In this document: positions 26,223-35,539 of the stretch, in pieces
How positions within the stretch are numbered: position 1 is the stretch's first letter
Layout of the letters: each line of letters starts with the position of its first letter
Source: Brevundimonas sp. SL130
GTDB taxonomy: Bacteria > Pseudomonadota > Alphaproteobacteria > Caulobacterales > Caulobacteraceae
Direction of reading: 5' to 3'
Length of the DNA: 64,000 bases
Assembly (NCBI RefSeq): GCF_026625805.1
Contig: NZ_CP113064.1
Location: forward strand, 3,437,929 to 3,501,928
Made by a program: the position numbers and the translations under genes
The notes under the pieces: model-generated
The model's input: the letters and a program-made list of their open reading frames with translations, nothing else
Told to the model about the DNA's origin: nothing
The model's database searches: none

Positions 26223-27791
26223 ATGAAACGATCGGGACTGGGCGCCCTATTGGCGGCCGCCTTGGCGACGCTGGCGCTTTCGGCGACGGCCGCGCGCGCC
26301 GAGTGGCTGAAGGCCGAAAGCGAACGCTTCATCGTCTACAGCGAGGGCAACGAGCGGTCGCTCCGAGACTATGTTCAGAAGCTTGAGACCTTCGACCGGG
26401 TCATGCGCTACCGGTCCGGCTTCCCGATGAGCGAAGCGCCGGCCCGCAAACTGCCCATCTATCTGGTCAACTCCAGGTCCGGCCTGCTGCGGGTGCACCT
26501 CGCCACCGCAAAACATGTCGTCGGCACCTATTTCCCGACGTCCGAAGACATATTCGCCGTGGCGATCCGCGGCGAGAACGACGAAGTCCTGCTCCATGAA
26601 TACGTCCACCATTTCATGCTGGGCAGCATGCCGGCCGCCTATCCCGGCTGGTTCGTCGAAGGGTTCGCCGAATACTACATGACCGCCGATATCGACGGCG
26701 GCAGGATTCAGGTGGGCGGCTATAGCGAAAACCGGGCCTATTGGCTGGTCAACGGCGACTGGATCCCGCTGGAGATGCTGCTGCGATCGCGACCCGGCGA
26801 CATCACGCGCAGCAGCTATCGCGAAACCTATTATCCGGTCGCCTGGTTGCTGACCCACTGGTTCTTCAGCGACCCCGCGCGTCTTCAGCAGTTGGGCGCC
26901 TATCTGACCGCCGTCTCCGAAGGCGCCGACCCTGTCGAGGCCATGGAGACCGCGACCGGCATGACAATGGGTGAGTTGCGCTCCGCCTTGCGTCGATACC
27001 TGAACCAAAGGTCGCTGGTCGTGCGGGTCATCACCGGCGACTTCCCGCCTGCGGAAATGACCGTGACCCGCCTGCCCCGTTCGGCGAACGACCTGCTGCT
27101 GATCAATCAAAGGCTGAAGATCGGCGTGGAGGACGAGGATCGGGCCGCCCTGGGGCAGGAGGTGGCGAGCATCGCCGCCCGCCACGGCGACGACCCCCTG
27201 GCCCTGCTGGCGGCCGGCCACGCCGGCATGCATTTCGGCGACCGCCCCGCCGGCGAACGCGCCCTGCAACGGCTGATCGAGCTGGAACCCGACAATGTCG
27301 AGGCGCTGCAGTTCCTGGCCCAGGAGCGCCTGCGTCAGGCGCGCGATGTCGAGGAGCCGGCTGAAAGGATCGCCTTGAAGCGCCAGGCGAGAGACTATCT
27401 CAGCCAGGCCTACGCCGCCGCAGAGAACGATTATCGGACCCTGATGCTGGTCGGCGAACTGCGGAGCGGGGAGCCCAGCTATCCCAACGAAAATGACCTG
27501 CTGACGCTGGGGCTCGCCTTCGACCGGGCGCCGCAGTTGGCCGAGGTCCGCCTGGCCTACGCCAGCGCCCTGATCGCGACCGAGGACAAGGAGACCGCGC
27601 TTGCCCTGCTGGCGCCCCTGGCGAACAATCCGCACGGCGGCGGCGCGGCGGACTATGCGGCGCGGATCATAGCGGCACTGAAGAATGGAGACGCGCTCCC
27701 CTCGCCGGACTCCGAGGTCACATCCGAAGATGAAACCCCGCCCGAGCCCGAAGACGATCCTGAATCGCCTCCGGCGCCCGCCAACGAGTGA
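26223..27791 (+). CDS. secreted metalloprotease-like protein with TPR-type repeats
   Basis: This is a probable periplasmic protein. From the ATG at 26223 (GGGGAAC upstream) there is a signal peptide ending ATAARAEW. A domain follows with HEYVHHFMLG (HExxH-like, zinc site) and a downstream GWFVEGFAEYY, the arrangement of DUF1570/gluzincin-type peptidases. The C-terminal half is helical and repeat-like (ALQRLIELEPDNVEALQFLAQERL), resembling TPRs, ending in a Pro/Glu-rich tail. The substrate is unknown. It is followed closely by prfC. Confidence 0.75.
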   Translation: MKRSGLGALLAAALATLALSATAARAEWLKAESERFIVYSEGNERSLRDYVQKLETFDRVMRYRSGFPMSEAPARKLPIYLVNSRSGLLRVHLATAKHVVGTYFPTSEDIFAVAIRGENDEVLLHEYVHHFMLGSMPAAYPGWFVEGFAEYYMTADIDGGRIQVGGYSENRAYWLVNGDWIPLEMLLRSRPGDITRSSYRETYYPVAWLLTHWFFSDPARLQQLGAYLTAVSEGADPVEAMETATGMTMGELRSALRRYLNQRSLVVRVITGDFPPAEMTVTRLPRSANDLLLINQRLKIGVEDEDRAALGQEVASIAARHGDDPLALLAAGHAGMHFGDRPAGERALQRLIELEPDNVEALQFLAQERLRQARDVEEPAERIALKRQARDYLSQAYAAAENDYRTLMLVGELRSGEPSYPNENDLLTLGLAFDRAPQLAEVRLAYASALIATEDKETALALLAPLANNPHGGGAADYAARIIAALKNGDALPSPDSEVTSEDETPPEPEDDPESPPAPANE

Positions 27792-27822
27792 CTTTCGCGG
27801 CCGGGCGCGCTAGTCGCGCGCC

Positions 27823-29484
27823 ATGACACTGACACTGCCCGAAGAAGCCGCCAAGTCTTCAAGGACCCTCGCCGCCGAGGCGGCGAGGCGCCGGACCTTC
27901 GCCATCATCGCCCACCCGGATGCGGGCAAGACGACCCTGACCGAGCATATCCTGCTGGCCGGCGGCGCCATTCGCGCCGCCGGGGCCGTGCGAGCGCGGG
28001 GCGAGAACCGGCGGACGCGGTCCGACTGGATGAAGATCGAGAAGGAGCGCGGCATCTCCGTCAGCGCCTCGGTCATGACGTTCGAGCACGACGGCAAGAT
28101 GTTCAACCTGCTCGACACGCCGGGGCACGAGGACTTTTCCGAAGACACCTATCGCACCCTGACCGCCGCCGACTGCGCCATCATGGTGCTGGACGCCGCC
28201 AAGGGGATCGAACCGCAGACGCTGAAACTGTTCGAGGTCTGCCGCCTGCGCGACATTCCGATCATCACCTTCATCAACAAGCTGGACCGAGAGGCCCAGG
28301 ACCCGATGACCCTGCTGGACGACATAGCCAGCCGCCTTCAGTTGGACCCGGCGCCGATCTGGTGGCCGGCTGAGAGCGGCAATCGTCTGCGCGGCATGGT
28401 CGAGGTCGGCACCGGCCGGTTCCAGCCCTATACCCGCAAGATCGCCGGTTCAGCCGAGGATCCCGAACACCCCGCCGCCCTGCCGCTGGACCAGGCGGCG
28501 CAATATTTCGAGGCGGGCGAGCAGGACAACCTGGCCGAGGCGGTCGAACTGGTCGAGGGCGGCTATCCGGCCTTTGACCGCCAGGCCTTCCTGGAGGGCC
28601 ATATGACCCCGGTCCTGTGGGGGTCGGCCCTGCGCCATTTCGGCATCGACGAACTGCTGAAGGCCATCGGCGACTGGGCCCCGGCGCCCAAGGTGATGAA
28701 GGCCAGGAAGGAATCCCCGCCCGAGACCCGCAACGCCCCCGCCCCCGTCGATACGGTGGTCGAGCCCGGCGCCGACGAGGTCACCGGCTTCGTCTTCAAG
28801 GTCCAGGCCAATATGGACCCCAACCACCGCGACCGGATCGCCATGTTCCGCATGGCCTCGGGCGCCTTTAAGCGCGGCATGAAGCTGAAGGTCCAGAACA
28901 CGGGCAAGTCCCTGTCGGTCAATGCGCCGATCATGTTCTTCGCCAGTGACCGCGAACTGGCCGACGACGCCTTCGCCGGCGACGTGATCGGCATTCCGAA
29001 CCACGGCGTGCTGCGGGTCGGCGACAGCCTGTCGGAGAGCGGCGTGGTCCGGTTCGCCGGCCTGCCGAACTTCGCGCCTGAAATCCTGCAACGGGTGCGG
29101 GTCAAGGATCCACTGAAGGCCAAACACCTGAAGAAGGCGCTGGAAGGCCTGGCCGAGGAAGGCGTGACCCAGCTGTTCCGCCCCGAGATCGGGGCCGACT
29201 TCATCGTCGGCGCCGTGGGCCAGCTGCAGTTCGAGGTCATGGCCGACCGGCTGGGCGAGGAATACGGCCTGGACGTCGTCTTCGAACCCAGCCCCTACGC
29301 CGAGGCCCGCTGGGTCAACGGAAGCGATGCGGACATCGAGGACTTCTCGGGCAAATACCGCCCGCAGATGGCCCGCGACATCGACCAGGCTCCGGTCTTC
29401 CTGGCCAAGTCGAGCTGGGAAACCGGCTATGTCGGCGAACGCTTCCCCAAGGTGGCCTTCACCAAGACCAAGGAGCGGGGTTAG
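27823..29484 (+). CDS. prfC: peptide chain release factor 3
   Basis: This GTPase recycles RF1/RF2 after termination. The 553-residue product has G1 AHPDAGKTTLTEH, the RF3-typical RTRSDWMKIEKERGISVSASVM, G3 DTPGHEDFSEDTYRTL, G4 NKLD and the C-terminal VVFEPSPYAEARWV region. An N-terminal extension of about 15 residues before the GTPase domain is slightly long. Its stop overlaps the stop of the converging sco gene by 4 bases. Confidence 0.95.
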   Translation: MTLTLPEEAAKSSRTLAAEAARRRTFAIIAHPDAGKTTLTEHILLAGGAIRAAGAVRARGENRRTRSDWMKIEKERGISVSASVMTFEHDGKMFNLLDTPGHEDFSEDTYRTLTAADCAIMVLDAAKGIEPQTLKLFEVCRLRDIPIITFINKLDREAQDPMTLLDDIASRLQLDPAPIWWPAESGNRLRGMVEVGTGRFQPYTRKIAGSAEDPEHPAALPLDQAAQYFEAGEQDNLAEAVELVEGGYPAFDRQAFLEGHMTPVLWGSALRHFGIDELLKAIGDWAPAPKVMKARKESPPETRNAPAPVDTVVEPGADEVTGFVFKVQANMDPNHRDRIAMFRMASGAFKRGMKLKVQNTGKSLSVNAPIMFFASDRELADDAFAGDVIGIPNHGVLRVGDSLSESGVVRFAGLPNFAPEILQRVRVKDPLKAKHLKKALEGLAEEGVTQLFRPEIGADFIVGAVGQLQFEVMADRLGEEYGLDVVFEPSPYAEARWVNGSDADIEDFSGKYRPQMARDIDQAPVFLAKSSWETGYVGERFPKVAFTKTKERG

Positions 29485-30098
29485 CCCCGCGCCATCGCCT
29501 CCTGGATCACCGTCGTCGACTTGTCCGGCCCCAGGCCGTAGGCGACGGCGGCGCGGTATTTCCCGTCCGGCCCCATCAGATAGACGGTCAGGGAGTGGTT
29601 CATCGTATAGGCCTCCCCCTCGCCGACCTTCTCGTAATAGGCGCGGTAGGCCTTGGCCGCCTGGGCGACCTGGTCCGGCGTGCCCGTCAGGCCGATGGTC
29701 CCCCTGGGGAAGCCGTCTGAGGACAGATAGTCCTTCAGCTGCTGGGGCGTGTCGCGTTCGGGGTCGATGCTGACGAAGACGATCTGGAGGTCGTCGGCCT
29801 TGTCGCCCAGCCGCTGCTGCACCGCCGCCATCTCGGCCAGGGTGGTGGGGCAGAACTCGGGGCAGTAGGTGAAGCCGAAGAAGACCAGGCTCCATTTGCC
29901 GTTCAGCATCGTCTGATCAACGGTTGCGCCGTCCTGGTTCACCAGCTGGAAATCGCCGCCGACCAGGGGCTGGCCGGTGGAGGTGACCTCGGCCGTCGCG
30001 GGGGCGCGGCCCGACACCACCACCACGGTGACGATGGCCAGGGCGGCGGCGATGGCGATACAGGCGCCCGCGAACAGCAGGATGGAACGACGCGGCAT
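29481..30098 (-). CDS. SCO1/SenC-family copper chaperone
   Basis: This is a membrane-anchored thioredoxin-fold protein delivering copper to cytochrome c oxidase. One N-terminal membrane helix precedes the domain with copper ligands Cys79-x3-Cys83 (CPEFC) and His168 (YTMNHSLTVYLMGPDG). It is divergent from the RegB-like kinase with 44 bases between the starts. In Rhodobacter and relatives senC sits between regB and regA, so the pairing here is a rearranged version of the same cluster. Confidence 0.93.
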   Translation of the reverse strand: MPRRSILLFAGACIAIAAALAIVTVVVVSGRAPATAEVTSTGQPLVGGDFQLVNQDGATVDQTMLNGKWSLVFFGFTYCPEFCPTTLAEMAAVQQRLGDKADDLQIVFVSIDPERDTPQQLKDYLSSDGFPRGTIGLTGTPDQVAQAAKAYRAYYEKVGEGEAYTMNHSLTVYLMGPDGKYRAAVAYGLGPDKSTTVIQEAMARG

Positions 30099-30142
30099 GA
30101 CGACCTCTGACGAAAACCTCGGACCCGGTCTATAGAAGGCCC

Positions 30143-31603
30143 GTGACCTCGACAGAAGACCGCATCGCGCCGCACGCCCCCGCCGGACTGTCCGAGGCCG
30201 GATGGGGCGACGCCCCGCGTCGCGGCCGGGGATTTTCGCTACGCACCCTGATCGTCCTGCGCTGGTTGACGATCCTGGGGCAGAGCGCCGCCATACTGAC
30301 GGCGTCGCAGGGCCTGCACTTCCCCCTGCCGCTCTGGCCCTGCCTGATCGTCATCGCCGTCAGCGCGGCGGTGAACGTCGGGGCCATGGCGCGGGTGCGG
30401 CGACTGGAGGCCAGCCTGCCGGACGGCCGGACCACGGCCATCCATCTGGGATTCGACATCTTCCAGCTGGGCGTCCTGCTGGGCCTGACGGGGGGGCTGG
30501 AGAACCCCTTCTGCCTGTTGCTGGTGGCGCCGGTGACGATCGCGGCGGCGGCCCTGCCCGCGCGCCAGGCCGTGACCCTGGGCCTGCTGGCCCTGATCGC
30601 GGTGGGGGTGCTGTTCTTCTGGTCCGAGCCCCTGCCCTGGCGGCCCTACGAGAATTTCCACCTGCCGCTGCTCTACCGGCTGGGCATGGTCATGGCCCTG
30701 GTGACGGGCGTGGTCTTCACCGCCGGCTACGCCTGGCGGGTGGCGGCCGACGCCGAGAAGTTGGAACTGGCCCTGGCCACCACCCAGGACGTCTTGCAAC
30801 GCGAGCAGCGTCTGGCGGCCCTGGGCGGGCTGGCGGCGGCGGCGGCGCATGAGCTGGGCACGCCCTTGGCGACCATCCAGGTCGTGGCCAAGGAGTTGCA
30901 GCGCGCCTCGGCTCCCGACAGCGACGCAGCAGAGGACGCCGCCCTGATCCTGCAACAGGCGGAACGGTGCCGGGGCATTCTGGCCCAGCTGTCGCGACAG
31001 CCGGAGGGGGACGACGCCCTGTACGCCGACGTGGCGCTGAAGGCCCTGCTGGAAGAGGTGGTTGAGCCGCACCGGGGCTTTGATCTGGAATTCGAAGTGC
31101 TGGTGAAGACCCCGCCCGGCCAGCCCGCGCCGCGCGTGCGCCGCCTGCCCGAGGTGGTTCACGGCCTGTCCACCCTGGTCGAGAACGCCGCCGACTTCGC
31201 CGCCTCCACCGTGCGGGTCCAGGCCCAGGTCGACGCCGGCTGGATCGAGATCGCCATCCTGGACGACGGACCGGGCTTTCCCAGCGACATCCTGCCCCGA
31301 TTGGGCGAGCCCTATGTGACCAGCCGCCCCCACGGCAAGGCGCGCCTGGCCCTGGCGGCCCAGATCGCGGCCGCCGCCTCGGGCGCACGCCTGACCCGGC
31401 CGGACACGGCGGTGGCGCCCAGCCAGGGCGGCATGGGCCTGGGCTTCTTCATCGCCCGCACCCTGCTGGAGCGGACCGGCGGCGTGGTCAGCGTGGGCCA
31501 GGGCCTGTCCCGGCCGGAGGCCTCGTCCGAGGGGCGCGCCCCCCTGCGCGGCGCCCGTGTGGCGGTGCGTTGGGCCCGCCCGGCGCTGGAAGTCGCCTCA
31601 TAA
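30143..31603 (+). CDS. regB: RegB/PrrB/ActS-family redox-sensing histidine kinase
   Basis: This membrane sensor kinase responds to quinone redox state and controls respiration-related genes through RegA. Six hydrophobic segments precede the kinase core. The quinone-site motif GGLENPF is present at about residues 117-123. The H box is AAAHELGTPLATI with His236, and Cys276 (ERCRGIL) lies exactly 40 residues later, as does the redox Cys265 after His225 in Rhodobacter RegB. The ATPase part has GLSTLVENAADFA, DDGPGFP and GGMGLGFFIA. Translation starts at GTG 30143 after AGAAGG. Confidence 0.92.
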   Translation: MTSTEDRIAPHAPAGLSEAGWGDAPRRGRGFSLRTLIVLRWLTILGQSAAILTASQGLHFPLPLWPCLIVIAVSAAVNVGAMARVRRLEASLPDGRTTAIHLGFDIFQLGVLLGLTGGLENPFCLLLVAPVTIAAAALPARQAVTLGLLALIAVGVLFFWSEPLPWRPYENFHLPLLYRLGMVMALVTGVVFTAGYAWRVAADAEKLELALATTQDVLQREQRLAALGGLAAAAAHELGTPLATIQVVAKELQRASAPDSDAAEDAALILQQAERCRGILAQLSRQPEGDDALYADVALKALLEEVVEPHRGFDLEFEVLVKTPPGQPAPRVRRLPEVVHGLSTLVENAADFAASTVRVQAQVDAGWIEIAILDDGPGFPSDILPRLGEPYVTSRPHGKARLALAAQIAAAASGARLTRPDTAVAPSQGGMGLGFFIARTLLERTGGVVSVGQGLSRPEASSEGRAPLRGARVAVRWARPALEVAS

Positions 31604-31710
31604 ACGGTCCGAACCGCACCGACGCCCGTATTGGGTCGAAGCGTCGCAGGCGATAGCTTGATCTTGACCGAACGGCCTTGCGTGCCGACTTGAAGCGGCA
31701 GGAGAACAGA

Positions 31711-32268
31711 ATGTCCGAACTCGAGACCCGTATCGCCAGCCTGGCCGACAAATCCTTGCTGTTGCTGGACGACGATCAGGCCCTGCGCACCCGCATGGGC
31801 CGGGCGCTGGAATCGCGCGGGTTCGAAGTGACCACCGCCGGCTCCGTCGCCGAGGCCCATCAACTGTTGCGCGACAAGGCCCCGGCCTTCGCCGTGCTGG
31901 ACATGCGGCTGGACGACGGCAACGGCCTGAAGATCGTCGAGGCGGTGCGCGAGAAGCGCGAGGACGCCCGCATCGTCATGCTGACCGGATACGGCGCCAT
32001 CGCCACCGCCGTGGCGGCGGTCAAGGCCGGGGCGGTCGACTATCTGTCCAAGCCCGCCGACGCCGACGACGTGGTCAAGGCCCTGCTGGCCACGGCCGAC
32101 GAGGCGCCCGAGCCGCCGGACAATCCGATGAGCGCCGACCGGGTGCGCTGGGAACATATCCAGCGGGTCTACGAGCTGTGCGACCACAATGTCTCGGAGA
32201 CCGCGCGCCGTCTGGGCATGCACCGCCGCACCCTGCAGCGGATCCTGGCCAAGCGCGCGCCGCGTTAA
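31711..32268 (+). CDS. regA: RegA/PrrA/ActR-family response regulator
   Basis: This is the partner of the upstream RegB kinase. The 185-residue product has a receiver domain (acidic pocket LLLDDDQ, phospho-acceptor in AVLDMRLDDG, MLTGYG, Lys in YLSKPADADD), a proline-bearing linker (EAPEPPDNPMSADRVRWEHI) and a Fis-type helix-turn-helix (NVSETARRLGMHRRTLQRILAKRAPR). This layout is characteristic of RegA. The ATG at 31711 follows GGAGAACAG. It lies 107 bases after regB and may have its own promoter. Confidence 0.93.
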   Translation: MSELETRIASLADKSLLLLDDDQALRTRMGRALESRGFEVTTAGSVAEAHQLLRDKAPAFAVLDMRLDDGNGLKIVEAVREKREDARIVMLTGYGAIATAVAAVKAGAVDYLSKPADADDVVKALLATADEAPEPPDNPMSADRVRWEHIQRVYELCDHNVSETARRLGMHRRTLQRILAKRAPR

Positions 32269-32271
32269 GAC

Positions 32272-33483
32272 CTAGCCGGTCTTGCCGAGCAGCCGGCCCA
32301 GACGGGCCAGCTGCGGCTTGACCATCGGCATGGTCAGCATGGTCGATCCCACGGCCATCAGCAGCAGGGCGGTGAAGGTCTCGTTGGTGATGATCTGCTT
32401 GTCCAACAGGATGTTGGCGAAGATGATCATGATCAGGGCCTTGGTCTGAAGCAGCCAGCCGATGATCGAGGCCTCGCCCTTCTCCCACTTCAGGATCCGG
32501 CCGGCCATATGCACCCCGGCCAGCTTGCCCGCCACCGAGGCGACCAGCAGCACCGCCGCCGCCGCGAACACCGCCACGCCGCCGACGTCCCACTGGGTCC
32601 GCAAGCCCGTCGACAGGAAGAAGACCGGCATCATCGCCAGCAGGACATGGTTGCGGAACAGGTCCATCCTGGCCTGGTCGAACCAGCGGTGATCCAGCAC
32701 AGCCCCGGCCAGAAACGCCCCGACCATGAAGTGCAGGCCCGACCAGTCGCCGGCGAAACCGCAGGCGGCCAGCCAGATCAGGGCGACGTACCAGCGGTCC
32801 GACTCCGGCAGCCGCTTCATCAGCCGGCGCACCGCCCAGGCCGCCACGGCAAACCCGATCAGGAAGCCGGCCTGACGCCCGACCCTCTCCCAATCCAGCA
32901 GGATCAGGGCCAGCACCCCCCAGATGGCGATGTCGTCCAGGCTGGCGTAGCGCAGGATCCGCTGGCCGATCGGCCGGCGCAGGATCTCCAGCTTTTCCAT
33001 GAACAGGATCAGGATCGGCAGGGCGGTCACGGCGCAGGCCATGCCGATCCCCAGCACCACCTGCCAGGTCTGGCCCTTTGGCCCGGACCAGCCGGGGAAT
33101 TGCAGCATGCCGAGCGCCGCCAGGGACCCGAGGGCCAGGGGCGCGATCAGGGCCAGGCCCGAGGTGACGGCCGTCTCGCCGCGCTTCTCCCACGCCTGAT
33201 GCAGATCCAGCTCCAGACCGGCGATGAAAACGAAGATCATCACCGCCCACCAGGCCACGCCGTTCAGGGCCGTGATCACCTGGGGATTGAACACCGTGTC
33301 GTAATAGGCCGGAAAGGCCGCCCCCAGCACGCCCGGCCCCAACAGGATGCCGCCGACGATCTGCACCACCACCAAGGGGGCGTAATGATCGGTCTTCAGG
33401 CCGCGCCAGACCAGATAGGGCAGGCTGAAGATGATCAGCATGGCGATCAGATACAGCTCGGTCGTATTCATCACATGCGGCAT
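32272..33483 (-). CDS. CPA2-family cation:proton antiporter (KefB/Nha-like)
   Basis: This is an inner-membrane monovalent cation/H+ exchanger. About twelve membrane segments are visible in 403 residues, with the family features VVVQIVGGILLGPGVLG, FIAGLELDLHQAW and the charged pair region SLDDIAIWGVLALILLDW, followed by MVGAFLAGAVL. It lacks a RCK/TrkA-N nucleotide-binding tail. The start at 33483 has GGGAGGGG upstream; the open frame continues into the tRNA-Gly gene and must be artefactual there. Confidence 0.88.
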   Translation of the reverse strand: MPHVMNTTELYLIAMLIIFSLPYLVWRGLKTDHYAPLVVVQIVGGILLGPGVLGAAFPAYYDTVFNPQVITALNGVAWWAVMIFVFIAGLELDLHQAWEKRGETAVTSGLALIAPLALGSLAALGMLQFPGWSGPKGQTWQVVLGIGMACAVTALPILILFMEKLEILRRPIGQRILRYASLDDIAIWGVLALILLDWERVGRQAGFLIGFAVAAWAVRRLMKRLPESDRWYVALIWLAACGFAGDWSGLHFMVGAFLAGAVLDHRWFDQARMDLFRNHVLLAMMPVFFLSTGLRTQWDVGGVAVFAAAAVLLVASVAGKLAGVHMAGRILKWEKGEASIIGWLLQTKALIMIIFANILLDKQIITNETFTALLLMAVGSTMLTMPMVKPQLARLGRLLGKTG

Positions 33484-33575
33484 CACACCCCTCCCAAGGC
33501 GACGCTTCGCCCCCTGCGCCGCCCCGCCTTGGCCGGCGGATGTCACGCACACGAGACGCCCTAGCGGGCGAAACT

Positions 33576-33650
33576 TGGAGCGGGCGATGGGAATCGAACC
33601 CACGACATTCAGCTTGGGAAGCTGACGTTCTACCTCTGAACTACGCCCGC
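33576..33650 (-). tRNA. tRNA-Gly (anticodon CCC)
   Basis: A 75-base cloverleaf on the minus strand: acceptor GCGGGCG pairs with CGCCCGC and the discriminator is T. CCA is encoded. The anticodon stem TCAGC/GCTGA has loop TTCCCAA (CCC). The T arm is GTGGG TTCGATT CCCAT. Confidence 0.96.
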
Positions 33651-33726
33651 GCGAGGTCTTCCTTAGACGCAGGTCTGGCGCGGCTCAAGACGGCGGGGCA
33701 AGGTCTTGTCCGGGGGAGGATCCAAA

Positions 33727-33855
33727 ATGCGCAGAGGCAACGACGGAGGCGGCCAGGGCAGCCTCGGCTTCGGCTGTCTTGCGGCCGCAATACTGGCGGC
33801 GGCGATCGCGGCGGCGCTGTGGGTGATCTTCGCCTGGGGCGTCAACCTGGCCTGA
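33727..33855 (+). CDS. 42-residue Gly/Ala-rich single-pass membrane protein
   Basis: This tiny gene has a very strong ribosome site (GGGGGAGGA, 6 bases before the ATG). The product starts MRRGNDGGGQGSLGFG, followed by a long hydrophobic helix (CLAAAILAAAIAAALWVIFAWG) and ends VNLA. The basic N-terminus suggests N-in topology. No family is recognised. It lies alone between tRNA-Gly and the converging TraB-like gene. Confidence 0.68.
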   Translation: MRRGNDGGGQGSLGFGCLAAAILAAAIAAALWVIFAWGVNLA

Positions 33856-33877
33856 GCGCCGCCGCCTTCCGTCTATT

Positions 33878-34846
33878 CTACTCGACGCTTTCGACGGCGA
33901 CGCCGCGCGACTTCAGGATCGACTGGACGCTGTCGTCGCCGGTCAGGTGGGCGGCGCCCACGGCGATGAAGGCGGTGCCGGAGCCCTGGAGCTGGGTCTG
34001 GATCTGGTCGGCCCAGTCGGTGTTCCGGTCGACCAGAATCACCTTGTGCAGCTCCGGGGCGTCGGTTTTCATCTCCTCGACGACGATCTCGTCCAGGGCT
34101 TTGACGTCGCCCTTGGCCCAGGCCTCGACCATGGAGTCGAGGACGACCACCGCCTGGTCATAGTCCTTCAGCGTCTCGCGCAGGAATTCCATTTGGACGT
34201 CGTCGGGCAGGGTGGCCAGCATGCCGATCTGGTCTTCAAGGGTCTCGAAGCCGTGAATGGTCTTGCCGGCGGCCTCGGCGCGCGCCTTCAAGGCCGGTTC
34301 GACGCCCGACTGAGGATCGTAACCCGCCTTGACCAGAGGAGCGACCGAGAGGGACAGGGCGGCCAGCCAGGGTTTCAGCGGATCGAGCTGGGCGGCCGAG
34401 GCGCCGATGCTCTGGGCGGCGACGTCCAGCTGGGCCAGTTCATCGGCCGTGAGACGGCTGGACAGAGGGGCCTGGGGCGACAGACCATACTGCTGGATCA
34501 GGGGCATCATGGCCGCCTGGTCGTCAGCGTTGGTGACCTCGAACCAGATCTCCGAGGCGCTGTCGAAGGCGGTGTTGACGCGCGGGCTGGCCCAGCCGGT
34601 GGTCGGGCGCAGCACATGGACCGTGCCGAACAGATACAGGGTCGAGTCCGCATCCTTGACCACCCACAGGGCCGGTCCCTGGCCCTGGATGGCGGGCGCG
34701 GCGGCGGCTGGAGCCGGGGCGGCCTGAGCCAGGGCCTGGGCAGGCGCGCCGGCGATGGCGAAGACCAGGGCCAGGCCGGCGGCGACGCCGACGACGCCCT
34801 GGGCCAGATTGGAGACGGAGGATTTCAGGCGTTTGGAAAGGGTCAT
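33878..34846 (-). CDS. TraB/GumN-family protein
   Basis: This is a probable periplasmic protein of 322 residues. A hydrophobic signal segment (VVGVAAGLALVFAIAGAPAQA) is followed by the TraB/GumN core: GPALWVVKDADSTLYLFGTVHVLRPTTGW with the conserved GT-H. Near the C-terminus RNTDWADQIQTQLQGSGTAFIAVGAAHLTGDDSV carries the second GxxH motif (GAAHL). The paired GTVH and GAAHL motifs are the family hallmark, more complete than in the paralogue at 10798-11724. It is last in the XRE/membrane-protein series (39-base gap). Confidence 0.9.
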   Translation of the reverse strand: MTLSKRLKSSVSNLAQGVVGVAAGLALVFAIAGAPAQALAQAAPAPAAAAPAIQGQGPALWVVKDADSTLYLFGTVHVLRPTTGWASPRVNTAFDSASEIWFEVTNADDQAAMMPLIQQYGLSPQAPLSSRLTADELAQLDVAAQSIGASAAQLDPLKPWLAALSLSVAPLVKAGYDPQSGVEPALKARAEAAGKTIHGFETLEDQIGMLATLPDDVQMEFLRETLKDYDQAVVVLDSMVEAWAKGDVKALDEIVVEEMKTDAPELHKVILVDRNTDWADQIQTQLQGSGTAFIAVGAAHLTGDDSVQSILKSRGVAVESVE

Positions 34847-34885
34847 GATTGGTTCCTCGGTTGGAAAATGCGGAAACGTTGGGGC

Positions 34886-35539
34886 TTAGGCGAGCCCGCG
34901 ACGGGCGGACACGACGGCGGAGACAAACAGGTAGAGGGTCATCAGGACGGCGTAGACGTCCCAGGCGGTGAGCGGCGGCAGCAGGCTGAGCCGCTCGGCT
35001 GCCGCCCACAGGAACAGCAGCCCCTGTCCCAGGAAGAAGGTCGCGGTGGCGGCCTCCAGGGTGGTGCGGCGCAGCAGTTCATCGACGCCGCGCCACATCC
35101 TGATGTTCAGCACCGTATGAAGGGCGAACAGCAGAATGATCAGACCCATCGCCAGGCCGCCGGCCAGTCCCGCCAGAGCGAAGGCCAGGGGCAGCAGCAG
35201 GATGAAGCCGGAGAAGCCAAGGACCGCCGCCTGGAAGCGGGCCTGACCGACCTCCTCCGGCGAGGCGGGCTCTTCCAGATGATACATCCGGGCCAGACGA
35301 CGCGGGTCCAGACTGATGACCATGACCGCGCCGGCGCCGATCATCAGGGCGATGCCGGTCAAGGCCGCCAGAGCGTCTGACCATCTCAGGTCCAGGCCGT
35401 CCAGGGCGTCCGGCCCGATCAGCTGGGGCAGGAGCGTTCGGCCGAAGACATAGCCGGCGGCGCCCATGACCGCGCCGAAGCCGAAGCCGACCAGCAGACG
35501 ACGCGGCAGGCGTGGATTTTTGGGGGAAGAGACGGTCAT
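34886..35539 (-). CDS. multi-pass membrane protein, unknown function
   Basis: I do not recognise the family. The 217-residue product has about six hydrophobic segments: LLVGFGFGAVMGAAGYVFG, ALAALTGIALMIGAGAVMV, two around FSGFILLLPLAFALAGLAGG, ATFFLGQGLLFLWAAA and YAVLMTLYLFVSAVV. Its ATG overlaps the stop of the upstream XRE regulator gene, so the two are translationally coupled. Such small XRE plus membrane-protein pairs occur widely; the regulator probably controls its own operon. Confidence 0.8.
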   Translation of the reverse strand: MTVSSPKNPRLPRRLLVGFGFGAVMGAAGYVFGRTLLPQLIGPDALDGLDLRWSDALAALTGIALMIGAGAVMVISLDPRRLARMYHLEEPASPEEVGQARFQAAVLGFSGFILLLPLAFALAGLAGGLAMGLIILLFALHTVLNIRMWRGVDELLRRTTLEAATATFFLGQGLLFLWAAAERLSLLPPLTAWDVYAVLMTLYLFVSAVVSARRGLA

